A model generated the notes under the pieces. The model did not search any database and was not told the origin of the DNA. It saw nothing but the letters and a program-made list of their open reading frames with translations. Shown one piece after another: positions 44,606 to 53,913 of a DNA stretch of 64,000 bases. The stretch lies in the NCBI RefSeq assembly GCF_000734895.2, contig NZ_CP011382.1, forward strand, positions 5,062,700-5,126,699. Reading direction: 5' to 3'. Each line of letters begins with the position of its first letter. Within the stretch, counting starts at the first letter, position 1. Position numbers and translations under genes: made by a program. This DNA is from Calothrix sp. 336/3 (GTDB lineage: Bacteria; Cyanobacteriota; Cyanobacteriia; Cyanobacteriales; Nostocaceae).

Positions 44606-45616
44606 TTATTCCTCATCAGAATTGGGTGTATCCGTATCAAATGTAGCAATAGCTAGAGTTTTATGTGATGATTTTAGCGTATCCATACTCCATCCTGGTG
44701 CCGCGAATTGGGGCAAAATCTCCTTACTGAAAGCTTCTGCGGCTTTAGAACGGTAACGGTTGGGATTAAATATTAGCCATAGGGTACGCTTCACTACCAC
44801 ACCTTCAATAGGCGTACAGTGTAAAACACCCATTTGTAATTCCTTGGCGATCGCACTGGTAGAAACAAAGGCAGCTCCTAACCCGGATTGCACCGCATTT
44901 TTAATTGCTTCAATGGAGTTTAATTCCATCTCTACCTTGAACCTACGAGTATCTAAGTCACAACGACTCAAAACTTGGTCGATAACTTTACGGATAGTCG
45001 ATTGAGAATCAAGGGTAATGAATTGTAATTTATACAAGTCGTCTTTTTGAATTGTTTCCAGTTTGGTAAAGGGATGGGAAACTGGTAGTATCAGCGCCAA
45101 CTCATCTTCCGCATAGGGCACAATTTCTAAGGATTCTGCTAATTCTCCAGGAATTTCACCCCCAATAATTGCCAAATCTACTTGACCATTGACTACACTC
45201 CAAGCAGTACGACGGGTGGAATGGACATGGAGTTGTACCGCCACATCAGCATACTTCTGCCGAAACATCCCAATCATCCGAGGTAATAAATAAGTACCTG
45301 TGGTTTGAGATGCACCGACAATTAAAGTCCCCCCCTGGAGATTTTGTAAATCTTCGATGGCACGACAAGTTTCCTGACATAAGCTGAGGATTTTTTCTCC
45401 GTAACTTAGCAGAAGATGTCCAGCTTCGGTGAGTTGGGCACGTCGTCCACCACGATCAAACAAGGGCACATCTAGCTGTCTCTCTAGGTTTTGTACCTGT
45501 AAACTAACCGCAGGTTGGGAAACATAGAGACTATCAGCCGCACGCTTGAAGCTACCCTCGGCGGCGATCGCTTTGAGAATACGTAACTGATCTAAAGTAA
45601 ATGGAAGGTCAGACAT
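44606..45616 (-). CDS. pacR: LysR-family regulator, RbcR/PacR type
   Basis: A 336-residue LysR-type activator of the RbcR/CmpR branch, which controls carbon-assimilation genes in cyanobacteria and plastids (Ycf30). The N-terminal helix-turn-helix (LRILKAIAAEGSFKRAADSLYVSQPAVSLQVQNLE) is followed by the typical effector-binding domains (GGTLIVGASQTTGTYLLPRM, VDLAIIGG). ATG 45616 is the start; the TTG nine bases upstream has no support. In Anabaena 7120 the neighbour of ndhF of this kind is PacR, a regulator of photosynthetic carbon assimilation, and the local gene order is similar. The specific name rests on that memory. Confidence 0.8.
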   Translation of the reverse strand: MSDLPFTLDQLRILKAIAAEGSFKRAADSLYVSQPAVSLQVQNLERQLDVPLFDRGGRRAQLTEAGHLLLSYGEKILSLCQETCRAIEDLQNLQGGTLIVGASQTTGTYLLPRMIGMFRQKYADVAVQLHVHSTRRTAWSVVNGQVDLAIIGGEIPGELAESLEIVPYAEDELALILPVSHPFTKLETIQKDDLYKLQFITLDSQSTIRKVIDQVLSRCDLDTRRFKVEMELNSIEAIKNAVQSGLGAAFVSTSAIAKELQMGVLHCTPIEGVVVKRTLWLIFNPNRYRSKAAEAFSKEILPQFAAPGWSMDTLKSSHKTLAIATFDTDTPNSDEE

Positions 45617-45954
45617 AAGGCTCAACCCACAAACAAGAAAGGAGCAGCATTGGTAGATAACCAGCGTTTCATAAGGTTCTAGCTGGAAGTTAGTAATTTA
45701 TCGCATCTTAAACTTGGAGACTTAAACCGCAAAAGACAGTAACATAATTTCTTGAAGAAAGCCCCCTTTGAATACTTTGTGCTATTGATTGTACTTAGTT
45801 AAGTTTTCTTTATATTACTTCATCTATGTATAAGCCTTTACTCTAGTTCGGAAATTCCAGAGTCGGACGATTCCAGTCACCATGAGAAGATGGGACAATA
45901 GCTAACGGCTTCTATAACTACAACAACTCCCATAACTCCTGCACCTATTTTTTC
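45617..45954. other. Divergent spacer, pacR / NnrU-like gene
   Basis: 338 bases with divergent promoters. No clear LysR-type T-N11-A repeat stands out, though autoregulation would be expected here. No gene seen. Confidence 0.4.
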
Positions 45955-46677
45955 ATGGATATGATTCTGCCACCTTGGTTAACCCCCAGTCATTTTGTCA
46001 TGTTCGGATTGCTATTTGCCTTTGCGATCGCCCATAGTGGTGGCGCAGCCCTCCGTCCTTGGGCAGAGAAACACATTGGAGCTAGACTTTACCGAGTTTG
46101 TTTTGCCCTAGTTAGCATCCCCATGGCGACTATCTTAATTATTTACTTTTTTAACCATCGTTATGATGGACTACAACTGTGGCAAGCGCAAGGTGTCCCT
46201 GGAGTCAAGGAATTCGTTTGGCTCTCCTCGGCGATTTCCTTTCTGTTTTTGTATCCAGCTACATTCAATCTCCTAGAAATTGCCGCCATTCAAAAACCCC
46301 AAGTCCATCTCTACGAAACTGGGATTATTCGCATCACCCGCCATCCGCAAATGGTCGGACAATTAATTTGGTGTATTGCCCATACCCTATGGTTAGGCAC
46401 CACTTTTATGCTCGTCACCGATTTGGGGTTAATGTTACATCATTTATTCGGTGTCTGGCATGGCGATCGCCGTCTGCAATGGCGCTATGGGCAAGCCTTT
46501 ACCGAAGTTAAGCAACGCACTAGCATCATCCCCTTTCTCGCGGTTTTAGATGGTAGACAAACCCTAAAATGGCAGGAATTTCTCCGCCCTGCCTATATCG
46601 GCGTAATTCTCTTTGTTGGGCTATTATGGTGGGCGCACCCACTATTGATGACAGCAACGAGTAAGGTAGAATGGTAA
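45955..46677 (+). CDS. NnrU family membrane protein, zeta-carotene isomerase-like
   Basis: The 240-residue protein has about six membrane helices and the NnrU-domain signature (HSGGAALRP near the start, ITRHPQMVGQLIW in the middle, LMLHHLFGVWHGDRRLQWRYG). Plant Z-ISO, which isomerises 9,15,9'-tri-cis-zeta-carotene with a heme ligated by histidines, belongs to the same family. Several His here (HSGG, RHP, HHLFG, HGD) could be heme ligands. A carotenoid role is plausible in a phototroph but not proven. ATG 45955 is used; ATG 45961 is an alternative. Confidence 0.78.
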   Translation: MDMILPPWLTPSHFVMFGLLFAFAIAHSGGAALRPWAEKHIGARLYRVCFALVSIPMATILIIYFFNHRYDGLQLWQAQGVPGVKEFVWLSSAISFLFLYPATFNLLEIAAIQKPQVHLYETGIIRITRHPQMVGQLIWCIAHTLWLGTTFMLVTDLGLMLHHLFGVWHGDRRLQWRYGQAFTEVKQRTSIIPFLAVLDGRQTLKWQEFLRPAYIGVILFVGLLWWAHPLLMTATSKVEW

Positions 46678-47253
46678 TGTAGATAGCACCTATGAGCAGC
46701 AGCTACAAATAGCAACTGAATTAGTATTTCAGCTTAACAGTTGCTACCAAGTCAATGTAGGATCAAATAAAAGTAGTTGTCAGTTAAGATGCTTTCAGTT
46801 AAATTTAGCGATTTTGTCTTCAAATCCATCAGCTATGGCTTACCTTGGAAGTCAGCAACAGTAAACACCCAACTATTCCCACCAGTGTGCATTGCAAAAG
46901 CTTGATGAATTAAGTTTTTGCCATCCGTTTTGTGGTGTTTCCCTGACAAATAATCAAGTGATGTCATTTCTAAGTTGATACAAATCTGTAGTTGAAGATG
47001 AAGAAATGAACGGATAAAATCCTCTAGCTAGGGTTTTGACAAGTTTATCCCTTGTTTGTTTTTGCATGGAGAAACAGGTTTTAGGATTGAACTGTGAAAA
47101 CATGAAATCTTCAACCTCTCTGATTTTCCCTGGTAGAAAAATACCTGACAAATGATTTTAATAGCCCAATACAAAATCCCCTAATCTCAATTAACTGAAT
47201 ACTCTTGCTAATAACTGATTCGATATGAAAACCATATAAATTTTAGAGGCATC
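46678..47253. other. Intergenic, nothing recognised
   Basis: 576 bases between the NnrU-like gene and the thioredoxin gene. Small open frames on both strands lack support. The conserved Yfr1-type motif sometimes found upstream of trxA is absent. Confidence 0.4.
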
Positions 47254-47631
47254 ATGGTGTTGTCGGTTAACGAGCGGACATTTACTCAAGAAGTTTTAGA
47301 ATCCCCTATTCCTGTTTTGGTAAATTTTGAAGCACCTTGGTGTGGATTATGCCGAATAGTGCATCCTTTATTACTGAAGTTTAAGGCTCAATGTGGGGAA
47401 ACCATTAAATTGGTTGATATCAATGCCGATGACAACTTTAAACTTTCAAACACCTACCGACTGACATCTCTACCAACATTACTTTTAATTGAAAGTGGTA
47501 CTGTCAGACAGCGTCTAGAGGGTTTTCGGAGTCGGGATGATCTCATGAGAGCTTTGGAAGAAATCAAAAATACCTACAGTGGTTTATCGTCTACCTATGT
47601 TCCCCAAGCTGCTGATTTAAGAGTTCGTTAA
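47254..47631 (+). CDS. Thioredoxin-fold protein with unusual CGLC active site
   Basis: The 125-residue protein has one thioredoxin fold. The N-terminal region ends VLVNFEAPWCGLCRIVHPL, so the active site is WCGLC rather than the standard WCGPC, and the following Lys is Arg. The cis-Pro lies in LTSLPTLLLI and the C-terminal GFRSRDDLMRALEEI helix is normal. Replacing the Pro between the cysteines usually shifts the redox potential and specificity. The tail (about 15 residues after the last helix) is an extension. It sits in the pacR-ndhF block and may regulate enzymes there, which is inference. Confidence 0.88.
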   Translation: MVLSVNERTFTQEVLESPIPVLVNFEAPWCGLCRIVHPLLLKFKAQCGETIKLVDINADDNFKLSNTYRLTSLPTLLLIESGTVRQRLEGFRSRDDLMRALEEIKNTYSGLSSTYVPQAADLRVR

Positions 47632-47674
47632 TCATCAAAATATTCAATAGATAATAGTGATTCTGGAATAATCC

Positions 47675-47700
47675 AACCCTCTATGGGCTGGGTTTTTTCT
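47675..47700 (+). terminator. Terminator after the thioredoxin gene
   Basis: AACCC (47675-47679) pairs with GGGTT (47690-47694 region) with a ten-base loop, followed by a run of T. It lies 44 bases after the stop codon. Confidence 0.55.
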
Positions 47701-47898
47701 CCGAAACTACCACTATAAAGCCGATAAAAATCTCAACTTTGGAGATATCATCTCTCAAAGTAACCGTCATCTCGTTCGATACGGATAACCCAAAACCAGT
47801 CTCTGGCAATAGTTTCAAGATAAATTCGAGTCATATCCAATTTCTATAGTTACATAGTTGTAAACTATATAACTACCGACAAATGAAATTCTTAACTA

Positions 47899-47927
47899 TT
47901 GACTCATATCTATTGCAAAAATATAAA
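47899..47927 (+). promoter_or_regulatory. Candidate sigma-70-type promoter ahead of ndhF
   Basis: TTGACT (47899-47904) and TATAAA (47922-47927) are spaced by 17 bases, the optimum. Transcription would begin near 47934, directly before the hairpin at 47940-47975, and give ndhF a leader of nearly 490 bases. Confidence 0.5.
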
Positions 47928-47939
47928 ACTAAACTTAAT

Positions 47940-47975
47940 TACCCCACCGGATGAGTATCAGGTGGGGTATTTTAT
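47940..47975 (+). terminator. Strong hairpin in the presumed ndhF leader
   Basis: TACCCCACC (47940-47948) and GGTGGGGTA (47961-47969) are perfect 9-bp arms around a 12-base loop, followed by TTTTAT. Placed just after a good promoter, it would either stop transcription early or make a short RNA. Confidence 0.7.
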
Positions 47976-48422
47976 CCTCTAGGGTGTGTGTCACAATTAT
48001 TAACAGATCCGCAAAGGACTGTTGCTTGTAGACGGATAATTGGGAAAACCGTCATTCCGATTCACATATAGTCCAGTTCCAGGCTGAAGTATGTAGACGT
48101 TCATTAGAACGTTAATATAGTTCTGTTCCTCCCGCCAGGGTTAGCGAGTTTCCCAACTTCGATAATTATTGCTCGCCATCAGGGCTACCGGAGAAAACGT
48201 GAGTCGCTGGGGTTCTCTCAGTTAAAGCCACTTCGGGAGCCATCACCCGCAGGACTTCCCGGAGGGTAAAAAGTGTGAATAAATCCTTACTAGCCTTGCA
48301 TTGTCAAGACTTACTCCTTGCCTGCAAAAAAATTTTTGCCCACAATGAACAAGGCTTATACTTTTTTCATACTTCAGCCTCAATCCCATATACATCAAGA
48401 ATTCTACAAATAGGCGTCAGTG
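47976..48422 (+). other. Long structured ndhF leader region
   Basis: About 450 bases before the ndhF ATG contain several potential stems: GACGG...CCGTC (about 48033-48055), ACGTTC-ATTA-GAACGT (about 48097-48112), and CGGGAG...TTCCCG (about 48234-48260). No open frame on either strand looks coding. It is probably an untranslated leader; a separate small RNA is possible. Confidence 0.4.
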
Positions 48423-50504
48423 ATGGAACTAATCTATCAATATGCCTGGCTGATTCCAGTATTGCCGCTATTTGGAGCAATGCTGGTGGGGCTAGGACTT
48501 ATCTCGTTTAATCAGGTGACGAACCGCTTAAGACAGTTAAATGCAGCATTGATTATCTCCCTCATGGGTGGTGCAATGGGACTGTCGATCGCCCTGTTAT
48601 GGAGCCAGCTACAAGGACATGAAACTTACCTCCGTACCATTGATTGGGCATCGGCTGGGAATTTTCACCTCACCATGGGCTATACAGTCGATCACTTGAC
48701 ATCCGTGATGTTGGTGATTGTCACTTCCGTAGCCTTCTTGGTGATGTTATATACCGATGGCTACATGGCTCATGACCCTGGTTATGTCCGTTTCTACGCT
48801 TATCTCAGCTTATTCGGTTCTTCCATGTTGGGCTTGGTAGTCAGCCCTAACTTGGTACAGATTTATATTTTCTGGGAACTGGTGGGGATGTGTTCCTACC
48901 TGTTGGTGGGTTTTTGGTATGACCGCAAAGCGGCTGCTGATGCTTGCCAAAAAGCCTTTGTCACCAACCGTGTGGGGGACTTTGGCTTACTTTTAGGGAT
49001 TTTAGGATTATTTTGGGCAACAGGTAGCTTTGATTTTGCTGTCATGGGCGATCGCCTCACCCAGTTAGTAGAATCTGGTTCCTTGAGTAATGCCCTCGCT
49101 GTCCTATTTGCTATCCTCGTGTTCCTAGGTCCAGTCGCCAAATCTGCCCAGTTTCCCCTCCATGTCTGGCTCCCCGACGCGATGGAAGGACCGACCCCAA
49201 TTTCTGCTCTGATTCACGCAGCCACCATGGTTGCTGCTGGGGTGTTTCTAGTTGCTCGGATGTACCCCGTTTTTGAACATATCCCTGCCGCCATGCACAC
49301 CATTGCCTTTACCGGGGCATTAACGGCATTTATGGGAGCAACGATCGCCATTACCCAGAACGACATCAAGAAAGGTTTGGCATACTCTACCATCTCCCAA
49401 CTTGGTTACATGGTGATGGCTATGGGAGTGGGAGCCTATAGTGCTGGATTATTCCACCTCATGACCCATGCTTACTTCAAAGCCATGCTCTTCCTGGGTT
49501 CCGGTTCCGTAATTCACGGTATGGAAGGGGTTGTAGGACATGACCCCGTAGTTGCCCAAGATATGCGGGTGATGGGTGGTTTGCGGAAATATATGCCCGT
49601 CACAGGCTTAACTTTTTTGATTGGTTGTTTGGCAATTTCTGGGATTCCTCCCTTTGCTGGTTTCTGGTCAAAGGATGAAATCCTCGGCAAAGCCTTCCAA
49701 ACAAGTCCGGCTTTATGGTTTGTGGGTTGGGTGACAGCTGGTATCACCGCCTTTTATATGTTTAGGATGTATTTCTCGACCTTTGAAGGTCAGTTTCGTG
49801 GCAAAGACGAGAAAATCATCAAAAAACTGAAAAATGCGGCTGCGGCTGTTTTAGAGCCAGTAGAACCCGCCCCGAATTTTGGTCCTGGGGCAATGAAACA
49901 TGGAGAATTGGCAGCCCACGGTCATGACGACCATAGTCATGGTCACAGCGATACTCCCCATGAGTCTCCCTGGACAATGACTTTACCCTTGTTGGTGTTA
50001 GCAATTCCTTCGATGTTAATTGGTTTGGTGGGTACCCCCTATGCCAATTACTTTGAAGAGTTCGTGTTCTCGCCTAATGAGACTTTAGCCGAGGTCATGG
50101 AAAAAGCTGCCGAATTCGACCCCAACGAGTTTTACGTCATGGCAGGTGCTTCTGTGGGTATCTCCCTGGTGGGGATTACCCTAGCTTGTTTGATGTACCT
50201 GTGGAAGAAAATCGAACCCGCAGCGATCGCCCAAAAAATCGCACCACTTTATAAACTTTCTCTCAACAAGTGGTACTTCGATGACATTTACTACAAAGTC
50301 TTTGTTTTGGGATTACGTCGCTTAGCTAGACAAGTTCTGGAAGTTGATTTCCGGGTTGTCGATGGTGCTGTTAACTTAACAGGCTTCTTTACCCTCGTCA
50401 GTGGGGAAGGATTGAAATATCTAGAAAATGGTCGTGCCCAATTCTATGCCTTAATTGTCTTCGGGGCTGTACTTGCCTTGGTGATTATCTTTGGTGTGAC
50501 TTGA
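48423..50504 (+). CDS. ndhF: NdhF, NAD(P)H-quinone oxidoreductase chain 5 (NDH-1)
   Basis: NdhF is a proton-pumping antiporter-like subunit at the end of the NDH-1 membrane arm; the NdhF1/NdhD1 form serves respiration and cyclic electron flow. I start at ATG 48423, since the preceding GTG at 48420 adds one residue only. The 693-residue protein has about 16 helices, with the HAATMVAAGVFLVAR and KKGLAYSTISQLGYM proton-channel motifs, and a long lateral helix near the C-terminus. A His-rich cytosolic loop (HGHDDHSHGHSD, about residues 500-511) is notable. ndhD follows. Confidence 0.95.
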   Translation: MELIYQYAWLIPVLPLFGAMLVGLGLISFNQVTNRLRQLNAALIISLMGGAMGLSIALLWSQLQGHETYLRTIDWASAGNFHLTMGYTVDHLTSVMLVIVTSVAFLVMLYTDGYMAHDPGYVRFYAYLSLFGSSMLGLVVSPNLVQIYIFWELVGMCSYLLVGFWYDRKAAADACQKAFVTNRVGDFGLLLGILGLFWATGSFDFAVMGDRLTQLVESGSLSNALAVLFAILVFLGPVAKSAQFPLHVWLPDAMEGPTPISALIHAATMVAAGVFLVARMYPVFEHIPAAMHTIAFTGALTAFMGATIAITQNDIKKGLAYSTISQLGYMVMAMGVGAYSAGLFHLMTHAYFKAMLFLGSGSVIHGMEGVVGHDPVVAQDMRVMGGLRKYMPVTGLTFLIGCLAISGIPPFAGFWSKDEILGKAFQTSPALWFVGWVTAGITAFYMFRMYFSTFEGQFRGKDEKIIKKLKNAAAAVLEPVEPAPNFGPGAMKHGELAAHGHDDHSHGHSDTPHESPWTMTLPLLVLAIPSMLIGLVGTPYANYFEEFVFSPNETLAEVMEKAAEFDPNEFYVMAGASVGISLVGITLACLMYLWKKIEPAAIAQKIAPLYKLSLNKWYFDDIYYKVFVLGLRRLARQVLEVDFRVVDGAVNLTGFFTLVSGEGLKYLENGRAQFYALIVFGAVLALVIIFGVT

Positions 50505-50530
50505 TAGGTAATTCCTAATCGATAAACATT

Positions 50531-50570
50531 CAAACCCTCGATTTCTGGCAAAGGTTGAGGGTTTGTTTGT
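50531..50570 (+). terminator. Terminator after ndhF
   Basis: CAAACCCTC (50531-50539) pairs with GAGGGTTTG (50557-50565), 17-base loop, followed by TTTGT. It lies 27 bases after the stop and suggests ndhF and ndhD are at least partly separate transcripts. Confidence 0.7.
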
Positions 50571-50873
50571 ATCCATACTTCTGAATATTGTTGGATTTGC
50601 CTGTCGTCTATGTGTCATGAGGATATTTTCTGGTTTGCGATCGCTATCCACAGAGGATAAGACAAACTCATTGACCAATAAAATAATTATTACGCAGTAA
50701 TTCAAAGTACTTAAATTTACATTAGCACTCATAAGTACAGGACAGCTAGCAATAGTCGATTTTTGAATTTTGTTAAATCAACGCTAAGAATGCAGCCGAA
50801 CTCCCCAAAAAACTGTTAGTTAATAGCTAGTAGGTGATAGCCGATCATAATTTAGAGATTAGATAAGACTCCA
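50571..50873. other. Spacer between the ndhF terminator and ndhD
   Basis: About 300 bases likely holding an ndhD promoter. I see no obvious site and no gene. Confidence 0.4.
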
Positions 50874-52442
50874 ATGAATACAGCTAATTTCCCCTGGCTG
50901 ACGACAATTATCCTATTACCCATCGTCGCATCACTGCTGATTCCCATCCTGCCGGATAAAGACGGTAAGACGGTGCGCTGGTACTCCCTAATTGTCGGGC
51001 TAGTTGATTTTGCCATTATTGTAGCTGCGTTCTACACGAGCTATGATTACTCCAAACCGGGCTTACAACTTGTAGAAAGTTACCCCTGGGTTCCACAATT
51101 AGATTTGAATTGGTCAGTAGGGGCAGATGGTTTATCTATGCCCCTTATTATTTTGACTGGTTTCATTACAACTTTGGCAATTTTAGCGGCTTGGCCCGTC
51201 ACTCTCAAGCCGAGGCTCTTTTACTTTTTGATATTGGCAATGTATGGTGGGCAAATCGCCGTATTTGCTGTGCAGGATATGCTGCTGTTTTTCTTGGTTT
51301 GGGAATTAGAGCTAATTCCTGTATACCTACTGCTGGCAATTTGGGGTGGTAAGAAACGGCAATATGCAGCGACAAAATTTATTCTGTACACAGCAGGTGG
51401 TTCGCTGTTTATTTTGGTGGCATCACTGACAATGGCATTCTATGGTGATACTGTCACCTTTGATATGCAAGCCTTAGGTGCTAAAGATATAGCCCTGAAT
51501 TTCCAACTTTGGTTATATGCTGCTTTCCTAATTGCCTATGCGGTAAAGTTACCCATCATTCCCCTACATACTTGGCTCCCAGATGCCCACGGTGAAGCAA
51601 CAGCACCTGTACATATGTTGTTGGCTGGTATCCTGTTGAAAATGGGTGGCTATGCTTTGATTCGGATGAATGCCCAAATGTTACCGGGTGCCCATGCTTA
51701 CTTTGCCCCGATTCTGATAGTACTGGGTGTTGTAAATATTATTTACGCAGCCTTGACATCCTTCGCCCAGAGGAACTTAAAACGTAAAATTGCTTACTCG
51801 TCAATTTCGCACATGGGTTTTGTCACCATTGGGATTGCTTCCTTCACCGAGTTAGGGATGAATGGGGCAGTATTACAAATGGTTTCCCATGGCTTGATTG
51901 GAGCAAGTTTGTTCTTTTTGGTAGGGGCAACCTACGATCGCACACACACCTTAATGTTGGATGAGATGGGTGGTGTGGGACAAAAAATGAAGAAGATTTT
52001 TGCGATGTTTACAACTTGTTCCATGGCATCTTTGGCGTTACCAGGAATGAGTGGCTTCGTGGCAGAATTAATGGTGTTTGTGGGTTTTGCAACTAGTGAT
52101 GCCTACAGTTCCACCTTCAAAATTATCATTGTCTTTTTAATGGCGATCGGTGTAATTTTGACACCTATCTATCTGCTGTCAATGTTACGGGAGATTTTCT
52201 ACGGGCAAGAGAATCAAGAATTAACTTCCCATCAGAAACTTATCGATGCAGAACCCCGTGAAGTATTCATTGTTGCTTGTCTGTTAGTGCCAATTATCGG
52301 GATTGGTTTTTATCCCAAATTGCTCACCACAATGTATGATTCTACAACCGTACAGCTAACAGCAAGATTACGAGACTCTGTACCAACTTTGGCACAACAA
52401 AAAGTGTCGGAGGTGTCTTTAATAGCACCAGAGATTAAGTAA
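50874..52442 (+). CDS. ndhD: NdhD, NAD(P)H-quinone oxidoreductase chain 4 (NDH-1)
   Basis: NdhD is the second antiporter-like proton-pumping subunit next to NdhF in NDH-1. The 522-residue protein has about 14 helices and the diagnostic WELELIPVYLLL (channel Glu), HTWLPDAHGEATAPVHMLLAG and RKIAYSSISHMGFV motifs. Pairing with ndhF in this order points to the NdhD1/NdhF1 (NDH-1L) set rather than the CO2-uptake NdhD3/D4 sets, which travel with cup genes. ATG 50874 gives the standard length. Confidence 0.95.
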   Translation: MNTANFPWLTTIILLPIVASLLIPILPDKDGKTVRWYSLIVGLVDFAIIVAAFYTSYDYSKPGLQLVESYPWVPQLDLNWSVGADGLSMPLIILTGFITTLAILAAWPVTLKPRLFYFLILAMYGGQIAVFAVQDMLLFFLVWELELIPVYLLLAIWGGKKRQYAATKFILYTAGGSLFILVASLTMAFYGDTVTFDMQALGAKDIALNFQLWLYAAFLIAYAVKLPIIPLHTWLPDAHGEATAPVHMLLAGILLKMGGYALIRMNAQMLPGAHAYFAPILIVLGVVNIIYAALTSFAQRNLKRKIAYSSISHMGFVTIGIASFTELGMNGAVLQMVSHGLIGASLFFLVGATYDRTHTLMLDEMGGVGQKMKKIFAMFTTCSMASLALPGMSGFVAELMVFVGFATSDAYSSTFKIIIVFLMAIGVILTPIYLLSMLREIFYGQENQELTSHQKLIDAEPREVFIVACLLVPIIGIGFYPKLLTTMYDSTTVQLTARLRDSVPTLAQQKVSEVSLIAPEIK

Positions 52443-52455
52443 CAATTGTTGATTT

Positions 52456-52490
52456 GGATAAAACCAAGTAGATGAACAAGGTTTTTATCC
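52456..52490 (+). terminator. First hairpin after ndhD
   Basis: GGATAAAACC (52456-52465) pairs with GGTTTTTATCC (52480-52490) with one bulged base; a T-rich stretch follows. It sits 14 bases after the stop. Confidence 0.55.
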
Positions 52491-52532
52491 ATTACTAATT
52501 TTTCTGGAAATTTCTGAAATATTTTGGTCTTC

Positions 52533-52559
52533 AGGTGGGTTTTTACCTACCTTTTTTAT
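52533..52559 (+). terminator. Second, strong terminator after ndhD
   Basis: AGGTGGGT (52533-52540) pairs with ACCTACCT (52545-52552; one G-U pair) across a TTTT loop and runs into TTTTTTAT, a textbook intrinsic terminator. Confidence 0.8.
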
Positions 52560-52848
52560 GGGTGGCATTACTTTTTTATCTTCTGTGCAGGATTGTCAAC
52601 CGTTGAGATTCTATAAATAGGGTAAGCAATTCATGGCGATCGCCTTTGAAATCACGCATTGGCTATATTCAGAAAAATCTCGCCGCGCTAAAAGTATATA
52701 AAGATACACTGGCTTGCGTAACAGTTCTCGGAAAATTAATTATTCCAGGGGGTTGTGAGCAAGTTCAAGCAAAAATTAACCACTTCTTAACCTATAAGGG
52801 TGAGCTAAATGGGAAATTTTCTATATGGATAAAAAATCATACAGTCCT
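52560..52848. other. Spacer before the first PstS-like gene
   Basis: About 290 bases after the terminators. An open frame from 52646 to 52852 on the plus strand lacks a ribosome binding site and family look; I leave it out. The promoter of the phosphate-binding-type gene should lie here. Confidence 0.4.
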
Positions 52849-53874
52849 ATGACCCATAAAAACGAAATTCCTGTATTGTTCTTAGCTTTATTTTTGACTT
52901 TAGGATTAATTGGTGGAGTCTTTTATTGGCTAGCCAATAACTCTCTTGTTTCTTCTCCTAATCTGTTCAGTTCTCAAAAAGTCAATAAATTAAATTCTGG
53001 TTTTCTGGAAGTCAAAAATGTACCTTCAGGATTATTCCGTTATGGAGGCAGTACAACCTGGGCTCCCATTCGTCGAGATGTGGATTCTCAAATCAAGACT
53101 ATGTTACCCAAGTTTGGCATAGTTTATACAGATCCAATTTCTGAACCTCCTGGCTCAGGGTCAGGGATTAAAATGCTTTTAAGTAACCAATTGGCATTTT
53201 CCCAGTCATCACGTTCTTTGAAGACGGAAGAATATCAGGAAGCGAAAACAAAAGGTTTTACCCTTAAAGAAATACCCGTAGCCATTGATGGTATCGCGAT
53301 CGCTGTCCATCCTAGTTTGAAAATTCCTGGTTTGGCGATCGCCCAAATCCGAGATATTTACACAGGTAAAATCACAAATTGGCAGCAAGTTGGGGGAGAA
53401 AATTTGCCGATTGTACCCTATTCCCGTCAGCAAGCAGCCGGTGGCACTGTAGAATTTTTTGCAAAGGAAGTTTTAGGAGATAACAAATTTGCCGCCAATG
53501 TCAAGTACGTTCATGATACAACTCAAGCCCTGAGAGAAGTGGCTCAAAATCGCGCTGGTATATACTATGCTTCGGCTCCAGAGATTGTAGGACAATGTAG
53601 TGTAAAACCCTTACCTATCGGCAAAACCACTGAAGAGCTAGTCACACCCTACAAAAAACCCTTTATTCCCCTCTCTCAATGTCCACAAAAACGCAACCAA
53701 ATTGATAGTAATGTTTTTCAAACGGGAGAATATCCCATTGTCAGAAGGTTATTTGTGATTATCAAACAAAATGGGCAAGCAGATGAAGTCGCGGGCGAAG
53801 CCTACGCCAATCTTCTACTCACAGAAAATGGTCAAGAATTAATCGATAAAACTGGATTTGTCAGAATCCGTTAA
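52849..53874 (+). CDS. Anchored PstS-like phosphate-binding protein, copy 1
   Basis: With ATG 52849 the protein has 341 residues and starts like its neighbour (MTHKNEIPVLFLALFLTLGL). One hydrophobic helix anchors it; there is no lipobox Cys. The periplasmic binding domain has the phosphate-cradle FRYGGSTTWAPIRRDVD, SGIKMLLSNQLAFSQSSR, IAVHPSLKIPGL, TNWQQVGGENLPIVPYSR and GGTVEFF. A C-terminal IRRLFV-type block ends the family. An in-frame ATG at 52825 adds eight polar residues. No pst permease genes are adjacent. The following gene is a close paralogue. Confidence 0.88.
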   Translation: MTHKNEIPVLFLALFLTLGLIGGVFYWLANNSLVSSPNLFSSQKVNKLNSGFLEVKNVPSGLFRYGGSTTWAPIRRDVDSQIKTMLPKFGIVYTDPISEPPGSGSGIKMLLSNQLAFSQSSRSLKTEEYQEAKTKGFTLKEIPVAIDGIAIAVHPSLKIPGLAIAQIRDIYTGKITNWQQVGGENLPIVPYSRQQAAGGTVEFFAKEVLGDNKFAANVKYVHDTTQALREVAQNRAGIYYASAPEIVGQCSVKPLPIGKTTEELVTPYKKPFIPLSQCPQKRNQIDSNVFQTGEYPIVRRLFVIIKQNGQADEVAGEAYANLLLTENGQELIDKTGFVRIR

Positions 53875-53913
53875 TTAATTAACAAAAATAAAAATTTAGA
53901 TTTAATTATTTTT

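Noticed and set aside
46954..47151. Minus-strand 65-codon frame before the thioredoxin gene
   Set aside because: No motif, no start signal; AT-rich noise.
48275..48511. Plus-strand frame running into ndhF
   Set aside because: Crosses the ndhF start in another frame and has no ribosome binding site; the region looks like a leader RNA.
52646..52852. 68-codon plus-strand frame before the PstS-like genes
   Set aside because: No start signal or recognised motif; it overlaps the start of the next gene in another frame.
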